A DNA stretch of 64,000 bases from Paracoccus seriniphilus (GCF_028553745.1 NZ_CP067132.1:1-64000), one strand, 5' to 3'; shown: positions 8,770-17,885, numbered from the stretch's first letter. Notes: generated by a model not told the origin, from the sequence alone. Program-made: numbers and translations.

Positions 8770-9456
8770 TCAGACGACCCTGACGCGCATTTCTCCCAAT
8801 GGGGCGAGTGTCAGGGTCAATTCGTCGCCGCGCTGCACCGGGCCGACGCCGGCAGGGGTGCCTGAAAGGATGATGTCCCCTGCGGCAAGCTCGAAATATT
8901 GCGACAGATAGGCAATCATCTCGGGCACTTTCCATATCATCTGCGCCAGATCTCCGTCCTGACGCAATTCACCATTCACATGCAGGGTGATGCGTCCCTT
9001 GTCGGGATGGCCGACCATGCTTGCAGGATGCAGGGGGCCGATCGGGGCGGAATGCTCGAAGGCCTTGCCGATTTCCCAGGGGCGACCGGCTTTCTTGGCC
9101 TGTCCCTGCAGATCGCGCCGCGTCATGTCCAAGGCCAGAGCATAACCATAGACATGGTCCAATGCGTGGCCGACCTGAATATCGCGACCGCCCGATTTCA
9201 GCGCGACGGCCATTTCCACCTCGTGATGCACATCGCCGCTTTGGACCGGATAGGGAAATTCACCCGAGGGATCCAGGTTGTCGGGGTTCTTCTGGAAAAA
9301 GAAGGGCGGCTCGCGGTCGGGGTCATGCCCCATTTCAATCGCATGAGCTGCGTAGTTGCGGCCAATGCAATAGACGCGACGCACGGGGAACAGCGCATCT
9401 TCGCCCTGAACTGGCAGTCCGACGGGCGGGGGCGGGGCGATGACGAATTTGCTCAT
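8770..9456 (-). CDS. Fumarylacetoacetate hydrolase family protein, fumarylpyruvate/acylpyruvate hydrolase-like
   Basis: Cleaves a beta-diketo or acylpyruvate substrate with a divalent metal, 228 aa, the size of fumarylpyruvate hydrolase and FAHD1-type enzymes. Conserved pieces: YCIGRNYAAHAIEMG (29-43), REPPFFFQK (48-56), the metal-ligand HHEVEM motif at 77-82, the LDMTRRDLQ aspartate region at about 111-119 and SGTPAGVGP near the C-terminus. The ATG at 9456 follows GGAGAA; an earlier in-frame start adds 20 residues without a ribosome-binding site. It stands alone and convergent with the ligase operon, so it may finish degradation of a ring-cleavage product (inference). Confidence 0.88.
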   Translation of the reverse strand: MSKFVIAPPPPVGLPVQGEDALFPVRRVYCIGRNYAAHAIEMGHDPDREPPFFFQKNPDNLDPSGEFPYPVQSGDVHHEVEMAVALKSGGRDIQVGHALDHVYGYALALDMTRRDLQGQAKKAGRPWEIGKAFEHSAPIGPLHPASMVGHPDKGRITLHVNGELRQDGDLAQMIWKVPEMIAYLSQYFELAAGDIILSGTPAGVGPVQRGDELTLTLAPLGEMRVRVV

Positions 9457-9703
9457 GAGGTTCTCCGCTGCGGCAAGCTTTCCAAAATTGCTAGCGGGGC
9501 ATGCTGTCGGGATCAATGCGCCATGGCGGGGCGGCCAACCACAAGCGGTGCCACTTCGCGCAATCCTGCGGCGTGGCGGAATTAATTTCCCGAATGCGGG
9601 CCGATCTTCAAGGAAATGTCACATCCCGCGCATAGGTAGCCGCCAGAAATTCGTTTCAGCACATCAGGGTTTCCGAGGAAACCGAATCTATCAGGAGAAT
9701 TTG
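9457..9703. other. Divergent intergenic region, no recognised element
   Basis: About 250 bases between the FAH-family gene and the ABC operon at 9704. It must hold both promoters, but I find no convincing -35/-10 pair or long dyad. The only clear signal is AGGAGA at 9693-9698, the ribosome-binding site of the binding-protein gene. Confidence 0.5.
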
Positions 9704-10675
9704 ATGTCTCGTTTTCTTTTGGCTGCCGCCGCCGGGCTGGTCCTGCCCTCGCTTGCCATGGCCGAAGGGCTGACGCTGTATACCTCGCAACCCAATGCCG
9801 ATGCCCAGCAGACCGTCGATGCGTTTCAGGCCGCCAACCCTGATGTGGATGTCGAATGGGTGCGTGATGGCACCACAAAGCTGATGGCCCGCGTCGCTGC
9901 CGAGATCGAGGCCGGCCAGCCGCAGTTTGACGTCCTGCTGATTGCCGACACCGTCACGCTGGAAGGAATGGCGCAGGCAGGCCAGCTGGCTGCCTATCAA
10001 TCACCCGAGGCCGCCGCTTATGATGCCGCGCTTTACAGCGCCGATGGCTATTACCATTCGACCAAGCTGATCACGACCGGCATCGTCTACAATACTGGTG
10101 CGGAAACCATCCCGACCTCATGGGCGGATCTTGCCGACCCCGAGATGGCCAATCTGGTCGCCATGCCCTCGCCGCTTTATTCCGGGGCCGCGCTGATCCA
10201 TCTGGCCACGCTGACCGGAACCGAGGGTCTTGGATGGGACTATTACGAAGCCTTGGCCAAGAACAACACGCGTGCCGAGGGCGGCAATGGCGGCACGTTC
10301 AAGGCCGTTGCGGCCGGTGAAAAGCCCTATGGGGTTCTGGTCGATTTTCTCGCAATCCGCGCCAAGGCCGATGGGTCGCCTGTCGATTTCGTCTTTCCCG
10401 AGGAAGGCGTTTCCTATGTGACCGAGCCGGTCGCCATTCGCGCCGGAACCCCGCATATGGAAGCCGCGCAGCAGTTCGTCGATTTCCTGCTTGGGGAAGA
10501 GGGCCAGCAACTGGTGGCGGATATGGGTTATATCCCCGCCCGAAAGGGTGTGGACAGCCCCGAGGGTTTCCCGTCGCGTGACGAGATCAGGCTGATGGAT
10601 TTTGATCCCGCGCAGGCTTTGGCTGATACCGATGCCAACAAGACGCGCTTCAGCGAGGTCTTCGGCCTGCAATGA
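9704..10675 (+). CDS. ABC transporter substrate-binding protein, family 1 (AfuA/PhnS/FbpA-like)
   Basis: Periplasmic receptor, 323 aa, with a Sec signal peptide at about 1-20 (LPSLAMAEG). Mature protein begins LTLYTSQPNADAQQTVDAFQAANP, the start shared by FbpA, AfuA and PhnS receptors. The adjacent-tyrosine iron site of FbpA is not visible near the C-terminus, so ferric iron is an unlikely ligand. Downstream metallohydrolase and phosphatase genes favour a phosphorylated organic compound such as a sugar phosphate or phosphonate (inference). ATG at 9704 has AGGAGA six bases upstream. The stop overlaps the permease start (ATGA). Confidence 0.85.
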   Translation: MSRFLLAAAAGLVLPSLAMAEGLTLYTSQPNADAQQTVDAFQAANPDVDVEWVRDGTTKLMARVAAEIEAGQPQFDVLLIADTVTLEGMAQAGQLAAYQSPEAAAYDAALYSADGYYHSTKLITTGIVYNTGAETIPTSWADLADPEMANLVAMPSPLYSGAALIHLATLTGTEGLGWDYYEALAKNNTRAEGGNGGTFKAVAAGEKPYGVLVDFLAIRAKADGSPVDFVFPEEGVSYVTEPVAIRAGTPHMEAAQQFVDFLLGEEGQQLVADMGYIPARKGVDSPEGFPSRDEIRLMDFDPAQALADTDANKTRFSEVFGLQ

Positions 10676-12378
10676 GCGGATCCGCGATGAACAAAGGTGG
10701 CAGCCGGTCTCTGGACCGGCTGTTGCCGCTTGTCCTGTTGCCGGTGGCCTTGATCGCGCTGGGGCCGGTCATCCGGCTTCTGCTGGAAGGGATCGGCTTT
10801 GGTGATGGGATCACAACCGATCATCTGGCCACCGTTCTGGGCCGGCCTTCGACCGGCACCGCGCTGATGCATTCACTTGTCACGGCGGGCGGGGGCACCT
10901 TGCTGTCGATCCTGATCGGCGCGGCCTTTGCCTTTCTGGTGGCCCTGACGGATATCCGGGGCAAGGGGGCCCTGGTCTTTTGCCTGATGATCCCGATGAT
11001 GATCCCGCCGCAGATCACGGCTTTGGCCTGGATGCAGATGGCGGGGCCGTCCTCGACGCTGTTGAAATTGCTTGGGCTGGCCCCGCCACTGGGAAGCCCG
11101 CAACCGCTGCATTCGCCCCAGGGCATTATCCTGTTGCTTGGCATTCAGCACGCCTCGCTGGTGTTTCTGACCCTGCGCGCCGGGCTGCGGATGATCCCCG
11201 CCGATCTGGTCGAGGCCGCGCGCATGTCCGGTGCCGGATCGCTGCGGGTCTGGGCGCAGATCGTGTTGCCGCTGTCGATGCCGTCGCTGATCGCGGGTGG
11301 CGCCATGGCCTTTGTCACGGCGCTTGGCAATTTCGGTATTCCCGCGATGCTGGGTATTCCCGCGCAATATGACACCTTGCCGACCCTGATCTATCAGCGG
11401 CTGGTCGGGATGGGGCCGTCAGTCCTGTCCGAGGTCGCGGTGCTGGCGTTGCTGATCGGGGTCGTCGCGATCGCCGGCGTGCTGTTGACCCGCTTCGTCC
11501 TGTCGAGGCAGGGTTACGGGCTGTCGGGGCTGTCGGGACAGCCGCTGGCCCTGTCCCTTGGCGCCGCGCGCCGACCGGTCGAGGTCGTGCTTTGGCTGTT
11601 CATCTTCGCCATCCTTGCCTTGCCGCTGCTGGCCTTGCTGGCGACCTCGCTGCTGCCGGCCTATGGCGTCGCGCTGACCTTCGAGAGTGCCAGTGTCGAG
11701 GCCTGGCGCGAGGCATTGATCACACAGCCCGTCACTCGGCGCGCCTATGCCAATTCGCTGTTTCTTGCACTGTCCGCAGCGGCGATCCTGCTGATGGTCA
11801 GCCTGCCGTTGGCATGGTTGATGGAACGTCGCGCCAGCAAGCTGAGCCGAATTCTGGACGCCTTGATCGACCTGCCCTACGCCTTGCCGGGCGTGGTCCT
11901 GTCGATTGCCTGCATCCTGACATTTCTGAACCTGCCATTCACTGATCTGACGTTATACGGGACGATCTGGATCATCCTGATGGCCTATCTCGCGCGTTTC
12001 TTCGTGGTGATGCTGCGCCCGATCCAGGCCAGCATCGCGCAGCTGGATCCGGCCATGGAAGAGGCCGCGGCCAGTGTCGGGGCCAGTCTGGGTCGCAGGC
12101 TGCGCGACATCGTGCTGCCACTTGCTGCGCCCTCGGCGGCGGCCGGGGCGATCCTTGTCTTCCTGACCGCCGTGAACGAGCTGACGGTCTCGGCCCTGCT
12201 GTGGTCGTCGGGGACCGAGACGCTGGGGGTGGTGATCTACAATCTTGAAGACAGTGGCGAGACGGTCATGGCCTCGGCCCTGGCAATGTCCATCGTTCTT
12301 CTCATCGTGATGCTGATGGGGCTGGTTCAGGCCGGAGCACAGCGTTTTCCGAAAGGGGTGATCCCATGGCAGAGCTGA
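10672..12378 (+). CDS. ABC transporter permease with two fused transmembrane domains (FbpB/ThiP/AfuB type)
   Basis: Inner-membrane permease of 568 aa, an in-line duplication of the BPD_transp_1 domain as in FbpB and ThiP. The first half carries the EAA loop EAARMSGAGSLRVWAQIVLPLSMPS (about 182-206), the second EEAAASVGASLGRRLRDIVLPLAAP (about 463-487). About twelve membrane segments. It overlaps the binding-protein gene by four bases and the ATPase gene by thirteen, so the three are one transport unit. Confidence 0.92.
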   Translation: MSGSAMNKGGSRSLDRLLPLVLLPVALIALGPVIRLLLEGIGFGDGITTDHLATVLGRPSTGTALMHSLVTAGGGTLLSILIGAAFAFLVALTDIRGKGALVFCLMIPMMIPPQITALAWMQMAGPSSTLLKLLGLAPPLGSPQPLHSPQGIILLLGIQHASLVFLTLRAGLRMIPADLVEAARMSGAGSLRVWAQIVLPLSMPSLIAGGAMAFVTALGNFGIPAMLGIPAQYDTLPTLIYQRLVGMGPSVLSEVAVLALLIGVVAIAGVLLTRFVLSRQGYGLSGLSGQPLALSLGAARRPVEVVLWLFIFAILALPLLALLATSLLPAYGVALTFESASVEAWREALITQPVTRRAYANSLFLALSAAAILLMVSLPLAWLMERRASKLSRILDALIDLPYALPGVVLSIACILTFLNLPFTDLTLYGTIWIILMAYLARFFVVMLRPIQASIAQLDPAMEEAAASVGASLGRRLRDIVLPLAAPSAAAGAILVFLTAVNELTVSALLWSSGTETLGVVIYNLEDSGETVMASALAMSIVLLIVMLMGLVQAGAQRFPKGVIPWQS

Positions 12379-13442
12379 GTTTTTCAAAGCTGACGAAGAC
12401 ATTCGATGATGCTCCCGCGCTGAATGACATCAATGCGCAGATCCGTTCGGGCGAATTCGTGGCCCTGCTGGGGCCGTCGGGATGTGGCAAGACCACACTG
12501 TTGCGCCTGACCGCAGGGTTCGAGCAACCCAGCGAGGGTGAAATTCGCGTGGATGGGGAAATCGTGGCGGGGGCGGGGCGTTTCGTGCCGCCCGAGGCGC
12601 GCGAGATCGGGATCGTGTTTCAATCCTATGCGTTGTGGCCGCACAAGACCGTGCGCGCCAATGTGTCCTATCCGCTGGAGGTGCGCCGCCTGCCCCGTGA
12701 CCAGCGCCAGAAACGCGTTGCCGAGGCGCTGGCCCTGACCGGTCTGACGGCCTATGCCGACCGCATGCCTTCTCAACTTTCGGGCGGTCAGCGTCAGCGG
12801 GTCGCCCTTGCGCGCTGTCTGGTCTTTGAACCCCGCGCGGTTCTGCTGGACGAGCCGCTGGCCAATCTGGATCTGGCCTTGCGGGCCTCGATGCAGGATG
12901 TCTTTGCGATGTTTCACCGAAGGACCGGCGCGACAATGCTCTATGTCACCCATGATCAGGGCGAGGCTCTGGCTCTGGCGGATCGGGTCGCCGTGATGGA
13001 ATCTGGTCGGATTCGCCAGTTTGCCGCCCCCGAAATCCTGTATCGCGAGCCTGCCGATTGCTTTGTCGCCGGTTTCGTCGGGGATGGGGCCGTGGTGTCG
13101 GCGCGGTTGACCGGCCGCGCGGACGACCACCGTCTGCTGTTGAATGTCCTGGGCCAACAGGTCTGGTCGCGCAGCGCGACCGCCATGCCCAGCCATGTCA
13201 GCATTCGCCCCGAAGCCATTACCATTTCCAATGATGCCGCCCTGCGTGCGCGTGTCACCAATTGCACCTATCTGGGCGGGCGGTTCCGGCTGACGCTGGA
13301 TGCGGCGGGGGAAACGCTGGTTGCCTTTGCGCCGCGTCGCGCGGCAATTGGCGAGGTCGTGGGGGTCGCGATGGATGACATCTGGGCCTTTCGCGACCCT
13401 GCACATGAGGTCAGACTGGGCGAGACGCTGACCTATGCGTGA
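12366..13442 (+). CDS. ABC transporter ATP-binding protein with TOBE domain (FbpC/PotA-like)
   Basis: ATPase of the same importer, 358 aa. Walker A GPSGCGKT at 36-43, signature LSGGQ at 137-141, Walker B AVLLDEP at 157-163, H-loop VTHD at about 194-197, then a C-terminal TOBE-like beta domain (about 270-350) as in FbpC/PotA/MalK. Start ATG lies inside the end of the permease gene and the stop region overlaps the metallohydrolase start by eight bases. Confidence 0.93.
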   Translation: MAELSFSKLTKTFDDAPALNDINAQIRSGEFVALLGPSGCGKTTLLRLTAGFEQPSEGEIRVDGEIVAGAGRFVPPEAREIGIVFQSYALWPHKTVRANVSYPLEVRRLPRDQRQKRVAEALALTGLTAYADRMPSQLSGGQRQRVALARCLVFEPRAVLLDEPLANLDLALRASMQDVFAMFHRRTGATMLYVTHDQGEALALADRVAVMESGRIRQFAAPEILYREPADCFVAGFVGDGAVVSARLTGRADDHRLLLNVLGQQVWSRSATAMPSHVSIRPEAITISNDAALRARVTNCTYLGGRFRLTLDAAGETLVAFAPRRAAIGEVVGVAMDDIWAFRDPAHEVRLGETLTYA

Positions 13443-14520
13443 CGAGATTGATGCGTCCGGGGCATGGGTCGAGGTGTTGTCGGGGCTGGGCGAAAAGGGG
13501 CCGGCCTGCATCCGGCTGTGGACCGGAAACGCGCTTTGGGTGCTGGATGCCGGTATCGGTCCCGAACCGACCTCGCCGTTCGACCCAGCCTGGCTGGAGG
13601 GCTGTGCGCGGGTCTTCATCACCCATGATCACATCGATCACATTGGCGGCGCAGCACATGCCATCGCAGCCGGCTTGCCAATTCACTGTACCGCCCAGAC
13701 CGCCCGCGCCTTGCCGCAGGGCGCCCGGCTGTCACCATTGCCCGAAACGGGCGAAACGGTCATTGATGGCGTGACCCTGACCACCGGACGCAATGGCCAT
13801 GCCCTTGGTGGCGTCTGGTTGCATTTCGCGCTGGGGCAGGGGCTGTTCTTTTCCGGCGACTGGTCCGAGGAAAGCCAGTGGTTCGCCTTTGACCAGCCAC
13901 CACCGGCGCGCACCGCCCTGATCGATGCCTCCTATCATCTGGATGACGTGCCACAGACCCACCGTCGCGCGGCGCTGGACCGCCTGCTGATCCAATGCGC
14001 GGGGCAACAATTGCTGTTCCCGGTGCCGCCGTCAGGGCGCGCGGGCGAGCTGGCGCTGTATCTGATGCGGCATGGGCAGGTTTCGCTGGATGAGACCTGT
14101 CGCGCGGCGACGGCCCGCGCCCTGCAAAGCGGCAGCCTCAGCGCCGGTGCGGCGCAACTGGCCCCCTTGCTGGGGCGCGATTTCGATGCCGGGTCAAGGT
14201 TCCTGATCTGCGATACGCCAAATGCCGAGTCGGGCATGGCTGCGCAGATCGTCCAATTGTGGCAAGAGACTGGCCGTATCGGACGTGATGCGGCGGTGGT
14301 CTTCACAGGCCACATGACCGCCCATGCCCGCGAGATTGTCGCGCAAGGCGGATATTTCCTGCGTTGGAACGTGCATCCGCCCCTGTCGGATCAGATTGCG
14401 CTGACGTGCGATCTGGGTGCGGGGCGCTATGCCCCGTTGTTTTGTTCCCGGCCCGAAGATTACCTGCTCGAGCCTCGATTCGGGGCTGATCTGCTGTTGA
14501 ACGAAAGGTGCCCCTTGTGA
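13435..14520 (+). CDS. Metallo-beta-lactamase-fold hydrolase
   Basis: Binuclear-metal hydrolase, 361 aa. The metal motif H-x-H-x-D-H is seen as THDHIDHIGG (63-72), with a later H and the FFSGDWS aspartate (about 138-145). The C-terminal half (about 190-361) contains VVFTGHM and WNVHPPLSDQ, faintly like a beta-CASP-type insert, but I do not assign it. Genes of this fold cut phosphodiesters, lactones or thioesters. Its position between an AfuA/PhnS-like transporter and a histidine phosphatase, with overlaps on both sides, favours a phosphodiesterase or cyclic-phosphate hydrolase (inference). Confidence 0.78.
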   Translation: MRDEIDASGAWVEVLSGLGEKGPACIRLWTGNALWVLDAGIGPEPTSPFDPAWLEGCARVFITHDHIDHIGGAAHAIAAGLPIHCTAQTARALPQGARLSPLPETGETVIDGVTLTTGRNGHALGGVWLHFALGQGLFFSGDWSEESQWFAFDQPPPARTALIDASYHLDDVPQTHRRAALDRLLIQCAGQQLLFPVPPSGRAGELALYLMRHGQVSLDETCRAATARALQSGSLSAGAAQLAPLLGRDFDAGSRFLICDTPNAESGMAAQIVQLWQETGRIGRDAAVVFTGHMTAHAREIVAQGGYFLRWNVHPPLSDQIALTCDLGAGRYAPLFCSRPEDYLLEPRFGADLLLNERCPL

Positions 14521-15080
14521 ATTTGCTGAATGTTTCATTCGTCCTGATCCGTCACGGCCAGACCGATGCCAATCGCGACGGTCGCGTCGCCGGGTGTATC
14601 GAGGCGACACTGACCGAGGTGGGGCGCGATGGCGCGCGACAGCTTGTCGGATGGGGGTGGCCCAAGGATATTGCCCTTTTCGCCAGCCCGCAACAGCGGG
14701 CACGGGAAACCGCGCGGCTGGGTTTCCCGGATCACGAACCGATCCTGCTAGAGGGCATCCGTGAGCGAAATTGGGGTGAATATGAGGGGCGGCCGGTTTC
14801 GGAAATCCGCTCGCGCGCGGCAACTCCGGAACAGGGAGAGGCCTGGGCCGAGATGATTGACCGTGTGGCGCGCGCCATCGTGCGGGCGCAGCAACTGGCT
14901 GCGGGCAGGCTGCCCGTGCTGGTCGCGCATTCCGGTGTTATCCGTGCCGCACGTGAACTGACCGGGCATCACGCCTGGGGAGAGGCTCCGGCCAATACCA
15001 CACCCTATCTGTTTTCACCCGGGCCCGATGGCTGGAGCCATGCCGAACTGGCAAGGCAGGACCGGGCGCTGATGGCGTGA
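14517..15080 (+). CDS. Histidine phosphatase family protein (phosphoglycerate-mutase fold)
   Basis: Phosphatase using a phosphohistidine intermediate, 187 aa. Catalytic RHG motif at residues 12-14 (VLIRHGQTDANRDG), second-shell arginine in SPQQRARETA, catalytic acid region GIRERNWGEYEG and second histidine in VLVAHSGVIRA. GTG at 14517 overlaps the previous stop (GTGA) and has GAAAGG eight bases upstream; a GTG at 14508 would add three residues. As the last gene of the transport operon it probably removes phosphate from the imported compound or its hydrolysis product (inference). Alpha-ribazole phosphatases look similar, but no cobalamin genes are near. Confidence 0.85.
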   Translation: MNLLNVSFVLIRHGQTDANRDGRVAGCIEATLTEVGRDGARQLVGWGWPKDIALFASPQQRARETARLGFPDHEPILLEGIRERNWGEYEGRPVSEIRSRAATPEQGEAWAEMIDRVARAIVRAQQLAAGRLPVLVAHSGVIRAARELTGHHAWGEAPANTTPYLFSPGPDGWSHAELARQDRALMA

Positions 15081-15121
15081 CCGCGGATCATTCTTGTGGC
15101 GACAAGATGTCATAGCGCTGC

Positions 15122-15149
15122 GAACAGCAGGAGAAATGCCCTGCTGTTC
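15122..15149. terminator. Perfect hairpin between convergent operons
   Basis: GAACAGCAGG (15122-15131), eight-base loop and CCTGCTGTTC (15140-15149) pair perfectly. It lies between the phosphatase stop (15080) and the lacI stop (15148) and would fold in either transcript. There is no T-run, so it may be a factor-assisted terminator or an mRNA 3'-end stabiliser. Confidence 0.55.
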
Positions 15150-16194
15150 AGCCACTGGCCCGAGGCACCAGCGTAAAGCCGGTGTCATGCTCGACGGGCC
15201 GGGATTCGTCATCGCCACTGACATCGCGGGACAGGATGCATTCGGCGACCTTGCGCGCAATCTTGTCGGCCGAGGGCCGCACGGTTGTCAGTGGCGGCAC
15301 CATCTGGGCGGCGAAATCCAGGTCTCCAAAGCCTGCCAGCGCCAGTTGCGTGGGAATGGACAAGCCGCGTCTTTGTGCCTCGAAGAGAACGCCAAGCGCG
15401 ATCATGTCATTCGAACAGGCTACCGCGCGAACCGGAGCCATGCACAGTTCCTCGAACAGTCGCACGCCGTTCGATGTGCTGGCCGGGGCGTTGTTTTCGA
15501 TCAGTCGGGCGGGGACTCCGGCCGCCTCCATTTCGGCCAGAAAGCCCTGACTGCGTTGCGCCGCGCGAAAGTCCTCATCCAGGCGCGCGCCCAAAAATGC
15601 TGCACTTTCATAGCCTTGGTCGATGAAGCGTTGCGCGATATGGCGCCCGACCTGCTCATGAGAAAAGCCGACCGCCTGATCGATAGGATCGCCGCCCAGT
15701 TCCCACATCTCGACGACAGGGGTCTGTGAGCGGATCAACAGCTTGCGTGTGGCATCATTATGGCGGCATCCGGTCAGAACCACGGCGGCGGGTGCCCATG
15801 ATAGCGCTGCGCGGACCAGCGCCTCTTCCTGGTCCAACGAGTATTCGCTGTGCCCGACCAGCGTTTGCAATCCGCCGCGTGCCAGCAGCCTTTCCAGTTC
15901 GCTGACGGTTTCCGAAAAGAACGCATTGCGCAAAGAGGGCACGATAACACTGACCACCCGCGATCCGGCAGCCGCCAGACCTCCGGCGACGTAATTCGGA
16001 ACATAGCCCAAATCGTCGATGGCGCGCCGGACGCGTATTGCAATCCGCTCAGAGACAGCGGAGGGTTTGCGCAGGTATAGAGACACCGTCGAGGGAGATA
16101 CATCGGCGGTATTGGCCACATCCGTCATGGTCACACGCTGCATCTTGCGCCGTTTGCGCTGCGGCCTGCTGTGGTTGAAATCGCCTGACGCCAT
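15148..16194 (-). CDS. LacI-family transcriptional regulator (controls TctCBA/sugar-acid genes)
   Basis: Repressor of 348 aa. N-terminal helix-turn-helix VTMTDVANTADVSPSTVSLYLRKPSAVSE (from about residue 19), hinge LGYVPNYVAGGLAAAGS, then a periplasmic-binding-protein-like effector domain with VAGFGD and ACSNDMIALG-type segments, as in gluconate-type LacI members. ATG at 16194 follows GGGAGAAG; longer in-frame starts lack a ribosome-binding site. It is divergent from tctC at 16459. The intergenic region holds TAGCGCTA over a promoter, the probable operator. Confidence 0.9.
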   Translation of the reverse strand: MASGDFNHSRPQRKRRKMQRVTMTDVANTADVSPSTVSLYLRKPSAVSERIAIRVRRAIDDLGYVPNYVAGGLAAAGSRVVSVIVPSLRNAFFSETVSELERLLARGGLQTLVGHSEYSLDQEEALVRAALSWAPAAVVLTGCRHNDATRKLLIRSQTPVVEMWELGGDPIDQAVGFSHEQVGRHIAQRFIDQGYESAAFLGARLDEDFRAAQRSQGFLAEMEAAGVPARLIENNAPASTSNGVRLFEELCMAPVRAVACSNDMIALGVLFEAQRRGLSIPTQLALAGFGDLDFAAQMVPPLTTVRPSADKIARKVAECILSRDVSGDDESRPVEHDTGFTLVPRASG

Positions 16195-16328
16195 AGGTCT
16201 TCTCCCGCTCTCGGAGGGCATTGATAGCGCGGGGTAGCTGTCGGGAACAAGAACAAGGGTGGCGCGCCCCCTGTTCGACCTTGATGCAGCGACGGTCAGC
16301 AGAGCGACAGGATTAATCAAGAGAATGT

Positions 16329-16355
16329 TTGACTTGAAAATCGTAGCGCTATTAT
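16329..16355 (+). promoter_or_regulatory. Promoter with overlapping LacI-type operator upstream of tctC
   Basis: TTGACT (16329-16334), fifteen bases, TATTAT (16350-16355) make a plausible sigma-70 promoter for the tctCBA operon. The operator core TAGCGCTA (16344-16351) overlaps the -10 box. The eleven bases TCGTAGCGCTA here recur inside the perfect palindrome before the dehydratase gene at 22574-22591. Confidence 0.6.
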
Positions 16356-16458
16356 CTGTTCATGTTCGCCGGTGTGTTTTCCGGTCCATGCCCGTGCAGC
16401 ACGGCAGCATGGATCAAGGGACCCTGCATGACGGTGACGCCACGAGGGGAGGAAAATC

Positions 16459-17388
16459 ATGACAAATCGATTCAAGCTTGGTGGGCAGGTAATGCTGGCC
16501 CTGACCGGTCTTGCCGGTGCGACACAGGCGCAGACGCTGGAGATGGTGGTGCCCTTCAGCGCAGGGGGCGGCACCGACACGGTCGCGCGCGTGTTCGAAC
16601 AACCATTTGCGGCCGCGCTGGAGCGCACTGTCGTCATTCGCAACAATGCCGGCGCAAGTGGCACCATTGGCGCAGCAGCCGTTGCCGCGGCCGATGCGGA
16701 TGGAAATACCGTGGGCTATCTGCCGATCGGGCCGGTTGCGATACAGCCCTCCTTGCGGGAAACCTCTTATGGGCTGGATGATTTTTCCTATATTTGCCAG
16801 ACCACTTCGACACCGGTCTTCCTGCTGCAATCGGCGAAGGCAGACAAGGAAACGCTCGGGGACTGGGTTGATCAGGGCACGTCAGACCGCGTTGTCTATG
16901 GCTCTTCCGGGCCGGGAACGATTCCGCATCTGGCGATGGCGGCCTTTGCCTCGGCGGCCGGTTTGAAGGCGGTGCATCTGCCGTTTGACGGAACCGGCAT
17001 GGCGATGAATGCCATGGCCGGGGGCGAGATTGACCTGTTCGTCGATACGGCCACGGTTCTTGAGGCCAATGACGTGAAGGCGCTGGCGGTGTTTGCAGCG
17101 GAACGGGTCGAAGCCTATCCTGACATTCCAACCATGGCCGAAGCAGGTTTCGACCTCGAGTTCTCGGTCTGGCAAGGGCTGTTCGGACCTGCGGGCCTGT
17201 CGGATGAGGCCAAGGACGGTTTCGCGCAGGCCTGCAAGGCCGCAGTCGAATCCGAAGCCTTTGCCGATCTGGCGGCCAAGACCAATACAGGCATTCGCTA
17301 TCAGGGGCCCGAAGCGTTCGAGGCATTCGTGCGAGAAAACACCCGGATGAATGTCGAGATCCTGAAAGAGGCTGGACTGGTCAAGTGA
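16459..17388 (+). CDS. tctC: Tripartite tricarboxylate transporter substrate-binding protein (TctC family), copy 1
   Basis: Periplasmic receptor of a TTT importer, 309 aa, signal peptide about 1-25 (GATQAQ). Family marks: LEMVVPFSAGGGTDTVARVF (about 27-46), PGTIPHLAMAAFASAAGL (about 153-170), HLPFDGTGMAMNAMAGGEIDLF and PDIPTMAEAGF. Strong GGGGAGGAAAA ribosome-binding site. First gene of tctCBA, overlapping tctB by four bases. Together with the sugar-acid dehydratase genes that share its operator, the ligand is probably an aldonate or aldarate (inference). Confidence 0.93.
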   Translation: MTNRFKLGGQVMLALTGLAGATQAQTLEMVVPFSAGGGTDTVARVFEQPFAAALERTVVIRNNAGASGTIGAAAVAAADADGNTVGYLPIGPVAIQPSLRETSYGLDDFSYICQTTSTPVFLLQSAKADKETLGDWVDQGTSDRVVYGSSGPGTIPHLAMAAFASAAGLKAVHLPFDGTGMAMNAMAGGEIDLFVDTATVLEANDVKALAVFAAERVEAYPDIPTMAEAGFDLEFSVWQGLFGPAGLSDEAKDGFAQACKAAVESEAFADLAAKTNTGIRYQGPEAFEAFVRENTRMNVEILKEAGLVK

Positions 17389-17885
17389 TCACCTCGCCTT
17401 TGCCAGCCCCGAAGCCGCCCGCATTTCCTAAGCGTCCTGGCGAATTCGTCGTGGCGCTGGCTTTGATCGCCGTCGCGATCCTGGCATTCCTGACATCCTT
17501 TGGAGCGAGCGGGCAGGGGAATGCCGCGTCGGCGGATTCCCCGATGCAATTGCCGCGTATCCTGCTTGGAATCTGGATGGTGCTGGGCTTGCTCTGCACT
17601 GTCATGGCGGGGTTTCTGGCCCCCAAGGGGCGGGCCGGCAGCTATCGTGTCTGCCGTGTCGCCCTGTTCGCGGTGATCCTGTCGGCTGTTTCCTTGGGTA
17701 TCCTGTTTCTGGGTTATCTGATTCCGGTAACACTGGGGCTTGGTGCCATGCTGTTGTGTCTGGGTGAGCGTCAACCGCTGCGCTTTGCGCTGACACTCCT
17801 GATCCTGGGGCCGGGGTTGTGGGCATTGTTTCACCACGGGTTGGGGCTGCGCCTGCCCTTGTTGATCTCCGGAGGGGTGTTCTGA
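17385..17885 (+). CDS. tctB: TTT small membrane subunit (TctB family), copy 1
   Basis: Small permease subunit of 166 aa with about four hydrophobic segments (about 22-40, 58-76, 88-105, 110-150). Starts with GTG overlapping the tctC stop (GTGA); the stop codon overlaps the tctA start (TGATG), giving translational coupling. TctB proteins are poorly conserved, so the call rests on size, topology and position. Confidence 0.85.
   Translation: MITSPLPAPKPPAFPKRPGEFVVALALIAVAILAFLTSFGASGQGNAASADSPMQLPRILLGIWMVLGLLCTVMAGFLAPKGRAGSYRVCRVALFAVILSAVSLGILFLGYLIPVTLGLGAMLLCLGERQPLRFALTLLILGPGLWALFHHGLGLRLPLLISGGVF

Noticed and set aside
9704..13442. Ferric-iron importer FbpABC
   Set aside because: The permease and ATPase look right for that family, but the receptor lacks the adjacent tyrosine iron ligands and the operon carries hydrolase and phosphatase genes.
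15111..15120. Another TAGCGCT-like operator near 15113
   Set aside because: It has only a one-sided match (TAGCGCTG) and lies between converging gene ends, where no promoter is expected.
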